Counted from the first letter of the stretch, positions 6,135-15,158 are shown. The stretch: DNA of 54,266 bases from Saccharopolyspora endophytica (GCF_018070075.1 NZ_JAGPXE010000021.1:1-54266); one strand, 5' to 3'. The notes: a model not told the origin generated them from the letters alone. Numbers and translations: made by a program.

Positions 6135-9100
6135 TCAGAGCCCCTGGTGGGAACCGCTTCCGTGATCGAGGCCGTGCTCGTCGTCGTAGCCGTAGCGGTC
6201 GTCGTGGTCGTGTTCGCTGGCGCGGCGGATCGCGTCGTCGCGGTAGTCAAGGTGTTGTTCCGTGTGTTCGTCGTGGTGGTCCTGGTGGGTTTCCAGGATT
6301 TGGTCGCGTAGGGCTTCGAGGCGTTCGAGGGCGTCGTCGCGTTGGAAGTGCTGGTTCGGGTTGGTCATGATGGTGCTCCATTTGTCGGTGATGTCCCGCC
6401 AAGCGGTGGCTTTGGCGGTAGGGCCGCTGGGCTCTGGGCCCAGTGGCACGTCTGGGTTGGTGGTGTGGATGCGGTAGGTCTCGCGGTAGGCCGCGGCGAG
6501 TCCGACGACGTTGTCCCAGGATTCAGCGGCAGCTGGCTCCTGCGGCCGAGGACCAAGGCTGGAGGCCCACGCGGGTGGGTCGGTGGCGACGTCGTCGCGG
6601 ATTTCGGTGAGTCGGGTGTGGATGGTGGTGGTGAGTTCGTCGAGCCGGTCCCCGAGAGCGGGATTAGTGGTGTGCAAGGTGCGATGCGGACAATCCAGCC
6701 ACGGCAGCCCAGAATTGTCGGCGCGGTGCTGGGATTGGTGGGCGAGGTGGTTGACGAGGGTTTGGGCGGTGTGGCGGTGGGCGTCCATGGGGTCGTTGGC
6801 CGGCCGGTTGGCGAGCTTGCGGGCTGCGTTGGCGACTGCGGTGTCGACGTTGAGGCCTGTGGCAGCGCCGGCGGCGGCGTGGCGCCAAACCAGCTTCCAG
6901 TCGTCAGTAATTTCGGTGTTCGGCGTGTAGCGGGTGACGATGTCGCGCCACCGGTCGAGTTGGTCAGGGGTGGGTTCGGTGGTGCGCGCGGGTGGCTGGT
7001 GGTCGGCGATGTGGGATTCGATGCGCCACCGCAGCACGGCGGCGAGGTCGTCGGTGTGGTCGCGGCCGCGGGTAGTGGCGGCTCGGGCGATGAGGCGGTC
7101 GGGCTGCCAGCCTTGTGCTTCGGCGCGCCGCAGGGTGGCCAGCAGCGCGGGCTCGGCGGGTTGACCGAGTGCGTTGGGGGCGTGTTCGGACAGGGCTTGG
7201 CGCGAGACGTGGTCGATGAGTTGACGGCTGAGGTCGCGATGCTGTGCGACGAGTACGGAGAGCGGTTCGGTCGCGGTCTGGTGCAGGGGCTCGGCGAAGG
7301 TGCGCAGGAGTTCGTCGGTGTCGATGTCGGTGCGGAGCTGTTCGACCGCGTCGGCTTGTTCGTGGGTGTGGTCGGCGGGGCGCCATTGTTCGAGGAGGTC
7401 TGCGTAGGCGCGTGCGCGTAGTCCGTTGCCTTGGGGTCGTGGTCCGAGGGGGTGGGCGGGGTCGTTGCTGGTGATGTTGTAGGTGTCGCGGTAGGCGGCG
7501 GCGAGTCCGGCGATGCTGTCCCAGCGTTCGGCCGCTTCCGGGCTTTCGGGTCGTGGGCCGAGGGAGGCGGTCCAGGCGGGTGGGTCGGCGGAGACCTGGG
7601 CGCGAAGCTCGGTGTGGCGGGCGTGGATCGCGGCGTCGAGCCGTTCGAGGTAGTCGTTCATGTCCTCGGACAGAACCCGGGTTTCGGGTCGCGCCAGCCA
7701 GGGCAGCACGGGGTTCCAGCCGTGGCCGTGGGCGCGCTGCTCGGCCAGCGCTGCGGTGACGGTGTCGGCGCTGTAGCGGTGGGCCTCCATCGGGTCGTGG
7801 CCGGGGCGTTGGGCGAGTTGGCGGGCCGCGGTGGCCACGGCGGCGTCGCCGTCCAGGCCCTCGTCGACGCCGGCGGCGGCGAGCTTCCACACGCGGTCCC
7901 ACGCGGGTTCGTTCACGTCGGCGGTGGGTTTGTGGTGTTGGACGAGGGCACGCCAGTGGGTGAGTTGGTGCTGTGTGGGTGCGCCGAGGCGGGGCGGGGG
8001 TGTGTCGTGCATCAGGCGTTGGGCGATGCGCCATTGCAGGACACCGGCGGGGTCGTCGGTGTCGGTGAGGGGGCCTTGGTTGAGGGCGGCGAGGATGAGG
8101 TGTTCGGGTTGCCAGCCGAGGTCTTCGGCGGTGCGCACGGTTTGCCGCAGGGCGGGTGCGGCGGGATGGTCGAGCAGGTGCGGGGCGTGGTCGGTGAGCA
8201 CGGATTCGATGCGGGTGTCGGTGTGCAGGTGCGCGACGAAGTCGTGGTGCCCGATGAGGGTGCGCAGCGATTCGGCTTTCTCCAGCGAGCCCCGCAGTTC
8301 CTCGGTGGCCGAGGTTTCGGCCGACGAGCGCTCGAGGGCGGCCTTCATGACACCGAGCGCGGTGCTCTCGGGTGGGGTTTCCTGGTGGGAGTCGATGGTG
8401 TGCTGGAGGGTTTCGACGTAGCTGTAGTTGTGGTGGATGGCGCGGGTCATCTGGGTGTAGAGCTGTTCGCGGGACAGTCCGCGGGTGACGAGGCTGTGGG
8501 CGTTGCCGTTGATGGACATGCCTTGGGCGCGGTTGACGGTGGTGGCGTAGGCGAGTTCGACGTGTTCGGCGACGTAGTGGGCGGGCAGCGTCACCGTGGC
8601 CTTGTGGGTGTGGTGGCGGAGTGTGAGTCCTCCGCTGCGGGTGACGGCCTTGACGGTCCAGGTGTCGCCGTTTTTGACGAAGTCCTTGCCCCGGAACAGG
8701 GTGGTGAGGCGGTCGTTGCTGCGGGTGACGACCAGGTCTCCGGTGCTGGCGTGGGTGCCGTCGTGCAACGCGACGCTGCGACCGGCGTGGTCGACGTCGC
8801 CGCGGCGCAGGCGTAGTTGGCGGGCTTGGTGGTTGAGGGCGGTGACGTCGTCATTGGCGGGCACGATCAGCAGCGACGGACACCCGGCGTCCAGGTCGTT
8901 GCGCCAGGCGTGGTGGGCGGCATCACGCATGGTCTCCCGGCTGCCTGCCTGCACCCAGTTCTGCTCGAAGTAGTAGTCGAGCCCCGCAGGGTTGGCGTCG
9001 TGCAGCAGGAGGGAGGCCTTGGATTGGTCGGGGTCGGCGAAGCGCACGACTTCGTTGAGGCGCAGGGCACCGTTGCGGTGGGCGAACCAGCGCACCGCGC

Positions 9101-11201
9101 CACCGGCCTCCACGGCGGTGAGTTGGCGGTCGTCGCCGACCAGGCGCACGTCGGCGCCGCGGTCGAGTGCGTAGCGGACGACGGCGTGGAGGGTGTGGGT
9201 GCCGGCCATCGCGGCCTCGTCCACGATGAGCACATCACCCCGGGCAAAAGGGAACGCGAACTGCGCGAATCCGAACTTCTGCGCGGTGGTGACTTGATGC
9301 AGCGTGTGCGGCTCGGCGCCGATGGAGTTGCCGAGCTCTTGAGCGGCACGGGCGCTGGGGCCGAACGCATACACCGTGCCCGCCTCGGCACGCCAGGCTT
9401 CGGCGAAGGCGCGCATGGTGGTGGTCTTGCCGGTCCCGGCCGGTGCGTAGAGCAGCTGCACGCGGCGTCCTGAGGTGGCGAACGCGCGGACCGCTTTGGC
9501 CTGGCCGTCGTTGAGCTTCGTACCCCGCAGGGCCTTCTCGACCGCGGAGGTGCTGATGCGGGTGCCGTCTCGGCGGCGTCCCCAGGCCGCGAGGGCGGCT
9601 TCTTCGCGCAGGGTCCGGTGGGTGGTGAAGCGCTGCGCGTTGTGCTCGGTGAACACGCTTTCGCCGTTGGCGCGGCGAAGCTCGGCTGGTTCGTCCACGA
9701 GCGAGGGCGCCTGCAAGCCGACGGTGTCGGAGTCGAGCAGAACCGCTTCCACGATCTGGGCGATGAGGGTGTCTCGGGTGTTGTCCGGTACGCGCAGGTG
9801 GGCGGATTGACGGTGCGCTTCGGCTTCGATGTTCCAGATGTTGAAGTGGCTGTGGTGGTCGGAGACCGTGGCCAGAGTGCGGGCGGCGAGGTCGGCGACA
9901 TCGACTTCGGCGAGGGCTTCGGGCTCGCCACCGAAGCCCCGTTGCCCCAGGCCGGCGAGCGTGTCCGGGTCGAGGATCTCGCGGGCTTGAGCCCGCCAGC
10001 GCCGTACGTGCTCGGCGAGCGTGCGGGGTGCTTGCTTGGCGTCTCGGGTGCCGTACTGGGCGCGGCGCCCGATTTCCAGGATGTCCTTCGGTGACGGTTC
10101 ACGACCGTGGGTGTCGCGGAATTCCACGATGGCACGGGCGCGTTCTTGCTCCACGGCAGAGGCACGTCGGGAGAACCCGGCCAAGAGTTCGTTGGGGATC
10201 CCGTCGAGTTCCCAGACAGGGCGTTTGAGGTCGATCCCGCCGGTGGGTTTCAACCGCCACGACGCCCCGTGCTCGCGAAACAGGTCACGCAGACGACTGT
10301 TGTAGTACTCCGACGTGGTCACCGCGGCGGCGAGCACGGTGCGCCCGTCGAGGCTGGTCCAGGTTCCGTCGGGGCCCTGGACTTTGGTGCTGATGGGCAC
10401 GTGGGTGTGCAGGTGCGGGTCTCCGGCGCGACTATCCCAGTGCTCGAAGCAGGCGGCAGTGATGCCGCGGGCGTCGTATTGGGCGTAGCCGCCGGCGCCT
10501 TTGCGGGTGTGGGCGACGTTGTCCTCGAAGTACTGCAACGTGTCGCGCACGGCTTGGCGGTGCAACTCCACGATCTGTTCGCGGGTGGCCTCATCGGACA
10601 GTGCCCAGGCGACGCTGACGGATTTGGGCGGGGCGAAGACGAGTTCGTAGCCACTGGTGGCGTTTTTCATCCGCTTCTTCTGCTGCGCCAGCCACTCTTT
10701 GAGCTCAGTGTCAGTGGGCCGGGTTCCGTCGTGGGCGTCGGCGTAGGCCCGGGCCTGCACGTCGTGCCGGATGCGGGCGCGCGTGGCCTCGTCGATGGGC
10801 GCCCCGATGGGGCGGTCGTGTTCGAGGTTGTGGGCCTTGTAGGCGTCGCTGACACGGGTGCGTAGGTCGTCGATCTCACTGTGCCGCGGGAACCGTCGCC
10901 CGAGCTTGGTGGCCTCCAGCGCCTCCTTCGGTGAGGCCCCGGCGGCGATGAGGTCGGCTTCGAGCCGGTCAGAATTCGGGTGTCGTCCCTCACCGAACAA
11001 CGCCTGCATCTGCGCCGCGGTCACCTCACCATCCACACCCAGCTCGGCGGCTCCGCGGCCGAACCACTGCCCGGGCGGGTAGCCGTGCGCGGTGTAGTAG
11101 TCCGCCAGGGACTCACCCGCATCGAGGTCGCGGTCGCCGCAGGCGACGCTGCCAGTCAGGTACTCGTGACCGCTGGGCGACATCTTGCGCACACCGATCA
11201 C
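6135..11201 (-). CDS. MobF/TrwC-type conjugative relaxase-helicase (TraA-like)
   Basis: A 1688-aa protein that should nick oriT, attach to the 5' end through a tyrosine and unwind the DNA for transfer. The relaxase domain (about 1-350) has the tandem Tyr pair (Y35-Y36) and the metal-binding His motif near residues 254-267 (EHW...DPHLHTHV). The RecD-like helicase part has Walker A (APAGTGKTT, about 586-594), Walker B (VLIVDEAAM) and GDDRQL. The C-terminal third contains two homologous modules of about 270 residues (roughly 970-1245 and 1320-1592), each with a HDPMEAHR/NDPMDAHR-type motif, a PPAW.(S)LGPRP motif and an AAAYR(D/E)TY motif. The tail is His/Asp-rich. The start is a GTG after a G-rich site. 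No T4SS genes are in the window. Confidence 0.95.
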   Translation of the reverse strand: MIGVRKMSPSGHEYLTGSVACGDRDLDAGESLADYYTAHGYPPGQWFGRGAAELGVDGEVTAAQMQALFGEGRHPNSDRLEADLIAAGASPKEALEATKLGRRFPRHSEIDDLRTRVSDAYKAHNLEHDRPIGAPIDEATRARIRHDVQARAYADAHDGTRPTDTELKEWLAQQKKRMKNATSGYELVFAPPKSVSVAWALSDEATREQIVELHRQAVRDTLQYFEDNVAHTRKGAGGYAQYDARGITAACFEHWDSRAGDPHLHTHVPISTKVQGPDGTWTSLDGRTVLAAAVTTSEYYNSRLRDLFREHGASWRLKPTGGIDLKRPVWELDGIPNELLAGFSRRASAVEQERARAIVEFRDTHGREPSPKDILEIGRRAQYGTRDAKQAPRTLAEHVRRWRAQAREILDPDTLAGLGQRGFGGEPEALAEVDVADLAARTLATVSDHHSHFNIWNIEAEAHRQSAHLRVPDNTRDTLIAQIVEAVLLDSDTVGLQAPSLVDEPAELRRANGESVFTEHNAQRFTTHRTLREEAALAAWGRRRDGTRISTSAVEKALRGTKLNDGQAKAVRAFATSGRRVQLLYAPAGTGKTTTMRAFAEAWRAEAGTVYAFGPSARAAQELGNSIGAEPHTLHQVTTAQKFGFAQFAFPFARGDVLIVDEAAMAGTHTLHAVVRYALDRGADVRLVGDDRQLTAVEAGGAVRWFAHRNGALRLNEVVRFADPDQSKASLLLHDANPAGLDYYFEQNWVQAGSRETMRDAAHHAWRNDLDAGCPSLLIVPANDDVTALNHQARQLRLRRGDVDHAGRSVALHDGTHASTGDLVVTRSNDRLTTLFRGKDFVKNGDTWTVKAVTRSGGLTLRHHTHKATVTLPAHYVAEHVELAYATTVNRAQGMSINGNAHSLVTRGLSREQLYTQMTRAIHHNYSYVETLQHTIDSHQETPPESTALGVMKAALERSSAETSATEELRGSLEKAESLRTLIGHHDFVAHLHTDTRIESVLTDHAPHLLDHPAAPALRQTVRTAEDLGWQPEHLILAALNQGPLTDTDDPAGVLQWRIAQRLMHDTPPPRLGAPTQHQLTHWRALVQHHKPTADVNEPAWDRVWKLAAAGVDEGLDGDAAVATAARQLAQRPGHDPMEAHRYSADTVTAALAEQRAHGHGWNPVLPWLARPETRVLSEDMNDYLERLDAAIHARHTELRAQVSADPPAWTASLGPRPESPEAAERWDSIAGLAAAYRDTYNITSNDPAHPLGPRPQGNGLRARAYADLLEQWRPADHTHEQADAVEQLRTDIDTDELLRTFAEPLHQTATEPLSVLVAQHRDLSRQLIDHVSRQALSEHAPNALGQPAEPALLATLRRAEAQGWQPDRLIARAATTRGRDHTDDLAAVLRWRIESHIADHQPPARTTEPTPDQLDRWRDIVTRYTPNTEITDDWKLVWRHAAAGAATGLNVDTAVANAARKLANRPANDPMDAHRHTAQTLVNHLAHQSQHRADNSGLPWLDCPHRTLHTTNPALGDRLDELTTTIHTRLTEIRDDVATDPPAWASSLGPRPQEPAAAESWDNVVGLAAAYRETYRIHTTNPDVPLGPEPSGPTAKATAWRDITDKWSTIMTNPNQHFQRDDALERLEALRDQILETHQDHHDEHTEQHLDYRDDAIRRASEHDHDDRYGYDDEHGLDHGSGSHQGL

Positions 11202-11398
11202 ATCGCCCCCAACCCTGAAATCACATGCGCGAACGTGCTTTCACGCTAGGCCGCATGGATGGGGCTTCTGTCGCAGACGAAATCGATACAGTTCCGGGGA
11301 GCACTTCAAGTGCAAGAGGTGCTGTGTGCCAGGTGAGGGGGCCGGCGAACAGACGCCGGCGCGATCGCGAGGTGAGGCGCCGGCCGCAACGTGACCAG

Positions 11399-11480
11399 CC
11401 GCGACAACTAGGCCACGGCACCAACTGGACACGCGGGCACGACAGCCGACCCGCGACAACCAAGCCACGACACGAACCGG
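11399..11480. repeat. Candidate oriT: imperfect direct repeats upstream of the relaxase
   Basis: Two 30-base repeats (11399-11428 and 11451-11480), about 25 of 30 bases identical, share ccgcgacaac and gccacg blocks. Just upstream lies an inverted repeat, gccggcgc/gcgccggc, near 11355-11383. Direct and inverted repeats next to a MobF gene are the usual layout of an oriT. The nick site cannot be placed from sequence alone. Confidence 0.4.
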
Positions 11481-11518
11481 CCGGAGCAAGGCGAGAACAA
11501 CGGACGCGCACACGAAAA

Positions 11519-11548
11519 GAGACCCCCGGTCTCATGACCGGGGGTCTC
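11519..11548 (-). terminator. 12-bp terminator hairpin
   Basis: gagacccccggt pairs perfectly with accgggggtctc around a 6-base loop, 20 bases beyond the stop of the 357-aa gene. It separates that transcript from the relaxase gene. Confidence 0.85.
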
Positions 11549-11567
11549 GCGCGGTGCGGTAGCAGGG

Positions 11568-12641
11568 CTAGGCGGCGGCAAGCACCCGTTCGGCCGCGCT
11601 GGCGGTCGCCGCGTTCTCCGGCGCGGGCGGGTTGTCGAGGGTGCGGCAGCTGGCGCACTGCCCGTCGTCGGCGGGCTGCTGGCGAAGATCACGCGGGCCG
11701 CGCTCGGCGGCGCACGTCGCGCACGCGGCCAGCTGCACCACCTTCGCTGTTTCCTTGTCGGTGTGGGGTACGTGGGTTGTGACCCACGCGGCGATGGTGT
11801 CGCGGTCGGCCCCAGTGTGACGCGCCCATTCCTGCCGGAGATGGTTCAGGGCAGCGGGGTAGTGCTCCCAGATGTAGGCGCAGAGGGCTTCGAGCATCTG
11901 CGCACGGTTGGCGTCGTCGGGCACCTGGATGCCGGGGCGTTCGGCGTCGCGGCACTCACCGCACAACCCGTCGTGTTGCTGGCGGTCGGCGCGGCTGGGC
12001 TCCACGTGGCAACCCAGCGCCACGCACGGGCGGCCGTTGCCGCGCACGGCGGTGCGGCGCGGGTCGCGGCTGTCGCGGTCCTGGGCGGCGGGATCGACTG
12101 CCAGGCGTTCGTAGTCGATGGCGTGGCCCGGGTGTCCGCCACTGGGCCGCTGCGTCGTGGTGTCGGGGGCGGGGCCGTCTTCGGTGTCGGTGTAGGAGAG
12201 GTGGAGGGCCAGGGACTGGGCGGCTTGGCGACGCTGACGACGGTCCCGCCGCGCTTGCGGGTTACGGCTGCGGGTGACCGTGCCGCCGCGTCGTCGGGAG
12301 GCGCGGGCGCGCTGGATGCTGTGGCGGTCCCAGCGCGGGCCGTCCTCCGGCGCGGGCTCGGGTTCGCGGGTGGACTGGTCCTCGGGGCGGGGTGCGCAGG
12401 CTTCGATGACGGCACGCACGCGCGGGTCGGTAGCGCGCTGCCAGTAGCCACGCAAAAGGGTGGTTCCGGTGCGCGGGTAGGACGCCAGGATCCGGCCGCA
12501 CTCCAGCAGCGCGGCGAGCTCGGTGTCATCGGCGGCGGTCAGCGTCACGGACCACTGCTCCCGCGCGGCGCGCAAGTTACCGGTGCGCAGCAGTGCGGCC
12601 ACCGAGGCGACAGAATCGGAAATCGTCACAGAATGCGACAT
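11568..12641 (-). CDS. Hypothetical protein with two Cys clusters (357 aa)
   Basis: The N-terminal third is helical (VASVAALLRTGNLRAAREQW). The centre is very Arg-rich and probably disordered (RRDRRQRRQAAQ). The C-terminal half has two Cys clusters that look like zinc ribbons (CHVEPSRADRQQ...CGEC near residue 210-225, and CATCAAERG...CASC near 310-335). Such proteins sit next to relaxase genes in actinobacterial elements and could be DNA-processing partners. No named family recognised; role inferred from position only. Confidence 0.6.
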   Translation of the reverse strand: MSHSVTISDSVASVAALLRTGNLRAAREQWSVTLTAADDTELAALLECGRILASYPRTGTTLLRGYWQRATDPRVRAVIEACAPRPEDQSTREPEPAPEDGPRWDRHSIQRARASRRRGGTVTRSRNPQARRDRRQRRQAAQSLALHLSYTDTEDGPAPDTTTQRPSGGHPGHAIDYERLAVDPAAQDRDSRDPRRTAVRGNGRPCVALGCHVEPSRADRQQHDGLCGECRDAERPGIQVPDDANRAQMLEALCAYIWEHYPAALNHLRQEWARHTGADRDTIAAWVTTHVPHTDKETAKVVQLAACATCAAERGPRDLRQQPADDGQCASCRTLDNPPAPENAATASAAERVLAAA

Positions 12642-12850
12642 AAAAACCCCAAATACTGTGGTTGATGTGTAGCAAATCCGGGATTGGCGGTTCCCGGTTG
12701 ATGCACTACCATTCTATCCAAATTGGGGCAATAAATGCAGGGCGAAAGCGATTTCGCCAATGGTGCTTTCGAGTGATTTCGATGAGTCAATCGAATTCAA
12801 TTCAACAGCGCTGCGACATGCGAAAACACGTCTTGGGCGATGCACGCAAG
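12642..12850. other. AT-richer intergenic stretch with short palindromes
   Basis: This stretch has clearly lower GC than nearly all the rest of the window and holds small palindromes (gcgaaagcgatttcgc; tcga..tcga). It abuts a roughly 200-bp imperfect palindrome. No gene is evident. It may be a promoter zone for the minus-strand 357-aa gene, or part of a replication or transfer origin. Confidence 0.4.
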
Positions 12851-13054
12851 GGTGGTTGGTTTTCGCCGTCGTTTCGATAGAGGCCATCACTCCGTTTGGG
12901 GTCGCCGGGTCAAGGGTGGGGCCCCGGAATGGGTGCACAATTCTTCGGAGTTTACGGAGAAGAATTGTGTGCGTATTCCGGGGTGCCCTTGACGCGGTGG
13001 GCCCAAACGCCGAGACAATCCGGCCGTCGAAACGCCGGGAAAACCAACCACCCG
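12851..13054. repeat. About 200-bp imperfect palindrome
   Basis: The left arm (about 12851-12947) and right arm (about 12958-13054) are reverse complements with scattered mismatches and small gaps. Matching blocks include ggtggttggttttc, gtttcga, cgtttggg, gtcaaggg, ccccggaat and cacaattctt. The loop is about 10 bases. No open frame in it is convincing. It resembles a fold-back element or an origin-type cruciform rather than a simple terminator. Confidence 0.7.
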
Positions 13055-13171
13055 CCCACCGGAACCCGGCTGTCTCAAGGTGCCGGGCACTCAACCCGCC
13101 CGCCGATCCCTGCACCGGATGGGACGTGACGACGTTTCGGTCAGCTGGCCCGGCGCCGGTGCTCGGCTGGC

Positions 13172-13345
13172 TACACTGATCACGCGTCCGGCGCGACGGG
13201 CTAACTGTGGGCCTTTGTGCGTGTCGGGCGGTTGCCGGGTGTGGTCTTGGCGGAGCCGCCGCGCTGTGGCGGTTAGCCCTGCGGGGCTAACGCACTCGGC
13301 GCGCGGGGGTGCCTGCCTCAGGGCCGGGCACCCCCGCCTCTTTCT
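13172..13345 (+). ncRNA. Candidate structured small RNA or leader
   Basis: A TACACT box (13172-13177) is followed by about 165 bases without a good reading frame, ending in a strong hairpin with a pyrimidine-rich tail. Inside, gggctaac (13198-13205) and gggctaac (13284-13291) can each pair with the single gttagccc (13272-13279), so two exclusive structures are possible. It could be an attenuator for the gene at 13460 or an independent small RNA. The assignment is inference. Confidence 0.35.
13303..13337 (+). terminator. 11-bp terminator with T-rich tail
   Basis: gcgggggtgcc pairs perfectly with ggcacccccgc (13-base loop), followed by ctctttcttctcc. On the plus strand this is a classical intrinsic terminator placed before, not after, the gene at 13460. 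Confidence 0.7.
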
Positions 13346-13459
13346 TCTCCAGCCCGAGTGCCCGTCACGGGCATGGATGTGGGCGAGGTGCGACGGATCC
13401 CCGCTGCGGCTGCTTACCGTCGAGTCACGCTAGAACCATTCCGGTGGAGGGAGAGCGTG

Positions 13460-13960
13460 ATGACCGCATCAGCATCCCGTGGGGGTCGCAGGCCGCGTCG
13501 TTCCACTCGGGTGAGCCAGAGCTTGCAGAAGGCGAGGGAACGTAACGCCGAGCAGCTCGCCGCACAAAAAGAGCGTGAGCAGTTGGTGGAGGACAACCTG
13601 GTCGAGTTCGTCGACGCCGGGGAGATCATCGCAGCCGAACACGCCGCGCTGGAGGACAAACTCGACGCCCTGCGCCGCAAGATCGACTACGTGCGCGCCG
13701 AATCCGAGCAGCGCGTCGCAGGGCAGCACAGTCGGCAGGCCGCGGCGGCGTGGGCGATCCACGAACACGGCGGCCGCAGCGCAGCCCAAGTAGCCGAGCT
13801 GTTGGAGCTGCGCAGCGAGAAGGAAGCACGACGGCTGATCAACACCGGACGCTCCGGGAACGCGAATCGGGACTCATCTCCGGTGCGTGTAACCGGCGAG
13901 CACGAACCTGCACCTCATGGTGAGGACGCAGAACCGCCGGATACCGTCCCGCAAAGGTGA
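13460..13960 (+). CDS. Coiled-coil protein with HTH-like end (166 aa)
   Basis: The start ATG (or GTG one codon before) follows a strong ribosome binding site (ggagggagag), so the longer frame from 13358 is rejected. A basic N-terminus (RGGRRPRRSTR) is followed by a long charged helix (residues about 25-95; KARERNAEQLAAQKEREQLV, then AALEDKLDALRRKIDYVRAE) that should form a coiled coil. It ends in a helix-turn-helix-like segment (AWAIHEHGGRSAAQVAELLE). It may be an accessory transfer or partition factor; no family recognised. It is the only plus-strand gene of the element backbone, lying divergent to the 357-aa gene. Confidence 0.65.
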   Translation: MTASASRGGRRPRRSTRVSQSLQKARERNAEQLAAQKEREQLVEDNLVEFVDAGEIIAAEHAALEDKLDALRRKIDYVRAESEQRVAGQHSRQAAAAWAIHEHGGRSAAQVAELLELRSEKEARRLINTGRSGNANRDSSPVRVTGEHEPAPHGEDAEPPDTVPQR

Positions 13961-14079
13961 TCGGGAGCCGGGTCGCCGGACGCGGCGATGCTGGACAGGG
14001 ATGCGTCACAGGATGGTGGGCAGCGCGACGCTGGGTAAGACCGGGGACGCCCGACCGGCAACGGGTTAGGTTCCGCGGG

Positions 14080-14587
14080 TCAGGTTGCGAGGGTGATGCG
14101 GCGGTGACGCACGTCGACCCGGATGATCAGCAGATCACCGTGGCGTGCGCGGCGGATAGTCGAGGCGGTTCCACCGCCGTGGCGGCGCGGGTCGTGGACG
14201 GCGACGAGGGCATCGCCGTCGGAGACCAGACGTGCGTTACCCCGGTGCAACAGCGCGACGTCATGTGCTGGCCGAGCGTGAGAACGTCCTCGGCGCGCTC
14301 GCGGGCGACGGCCAGCCGGTCGCCCCACTGCTGGGGCCAGCGGGCCTCGTGGCCGGGAAACGGCAGATGCAGCCGGGTGATGAGTCCGGCGGCGTGGGCG
14401 GCTTCGACCCCAGCAGGTCAGCTCCGACCGCGCCACCACTGAGCGCGACGCGGCTGCCTCATTCCTCCCGCAACCGCACCACGATGCGGAGGAATTCGCT
14501 GGTGAGCCACTGCAGGCTGGCGGGCGGCAGGTGCTGCGGGCGGTGTCCGGTGCACGCTACGAGCGTCCACCGCGTCCGGTGGTGCAT
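14080..14587 (-). pseudogene. Decayed SLOG-family (DUF1273/YpsA-like) gene
   Basis: Three reading frames together spell one SLOG-fold protein. The start (RTRWTLVACTGHRPQHL, then WLTSEFLRIVVRLREE) has the TGHRP motif. It runs into an in-frame TGA at 14459-14461. The same frame continues as VALSGGAVGADLLG, the family's S-G-x-A-x-G-x-D motif. A frame change near 14408 leads to EAAHAAGLITRLHLPFPGHE and RWPQQWGDRLAVA; a second near 14263 leads to SDGDALVAVHDPRRHGGGTA. The ATG at 14587 has a good site (aggaaggga). SLOG proteins bind nucleotides or related ligands. One stop and two frameshifts suggest a pseudogene, although sequencing errors could produce the shifts. Confidence 0.8.
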
Positions 14588-14691
14588 GAGGCAGGTCCCT
14601 TCCTCGCCGGTGTCGACGTGTTCGAGCAGAGTCGGTGAGACAGGTGGCCGGGATCTGACCTCCGGGTCGGATGCCGGAACCGGTGTGGCGG

Positions 14692-15129
14692 TCACGAGTC
14701 GTTGCCGTCGTCGTGCTGGACGAGCCAGGCTTCGATGTCGTCGTAGGACGAGGAACTGTGGACGATCGCGCCCGTGACGGTGTGCCGGACGACGAACTCG
14801 GCGGCGTCGTCCGGGTCGCGGTAGGCGCGGTGGCGGTCGAGGAGATACACCCCGCGCAGCGACGGTAGAACACGCAACCCTGCCGACCGCATCAGAAGAC
14901 GCAGCACGGCGTCGACGGTCCAGACCGCGATCAGAAGCCCGCAGACGTACAGCAGCGTCCACACGGCGGGGGCGGTGTCCATGCTCCGTTCGCCCGGGAT
15001 CAGCATCGACTCAAACCGGCCCGTGATCCCGGTGCCCTTCACCAGCACGGCGGAGAGCAACAACAGCGCCTTCCGCAGTGCCAGATGCTGAAACGGTGTC
15101 ACCGGACGGTAGGTAGGTGCAGGCAACAT
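14692..15129 (-). CDS. Membrane protein of unknown function (145 aa)
   Basis: The ATG (MLPAPTYRPVTPFQHLALRK) follows aggaagggc; the 80-codon extension upstream is Arg/Pro-rich and rejected. There is a weakly hydrophobic segment near residue 22-38 (LLLLSAVLVKGTG) and a clear membrane helix near 53-75 (WTLLYVCGLLIAVWTVDAVL). The soluble C-terminus ends in an acidic helix (YDDIEAWLVQHDDGNDS). Lies 104 bases upstream of the SLOG pseudogene, with which it may once have been co-transcribed. Confidence 0.65.
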   Translation of the reverse strand: MLPAPTYRPVTPFQHLALRKALLLLSAVLVKGTGITGRFESMLIPGERSMDTAPAVWTLLYVCGLLIAVWTVDAVLRLLMRSAGLRVLPSLRGVYLLDRHRAYRDPDDAAEFVVRHTVTGAIVHSSSSYDDIEAWLVQHDDGNDS

Positions 15130-15158
15130 CGAGAGCCCTTCCTGATCGAGGAGACAAC

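Noticed and set aside
6342..8816. Very long plus-strand open frames (359 and 461 codons) opposite the relaxase
   Set aside because: They are Gly/Val-rich mirror frames of a high-GC gene; the minus-strand protein carries clear relaxase and helicase motifs.
13957..14442. 161-codon plus-strand frame
   Set aside because: It lies opposite the SLOG pseudogene and has no protein-like features.
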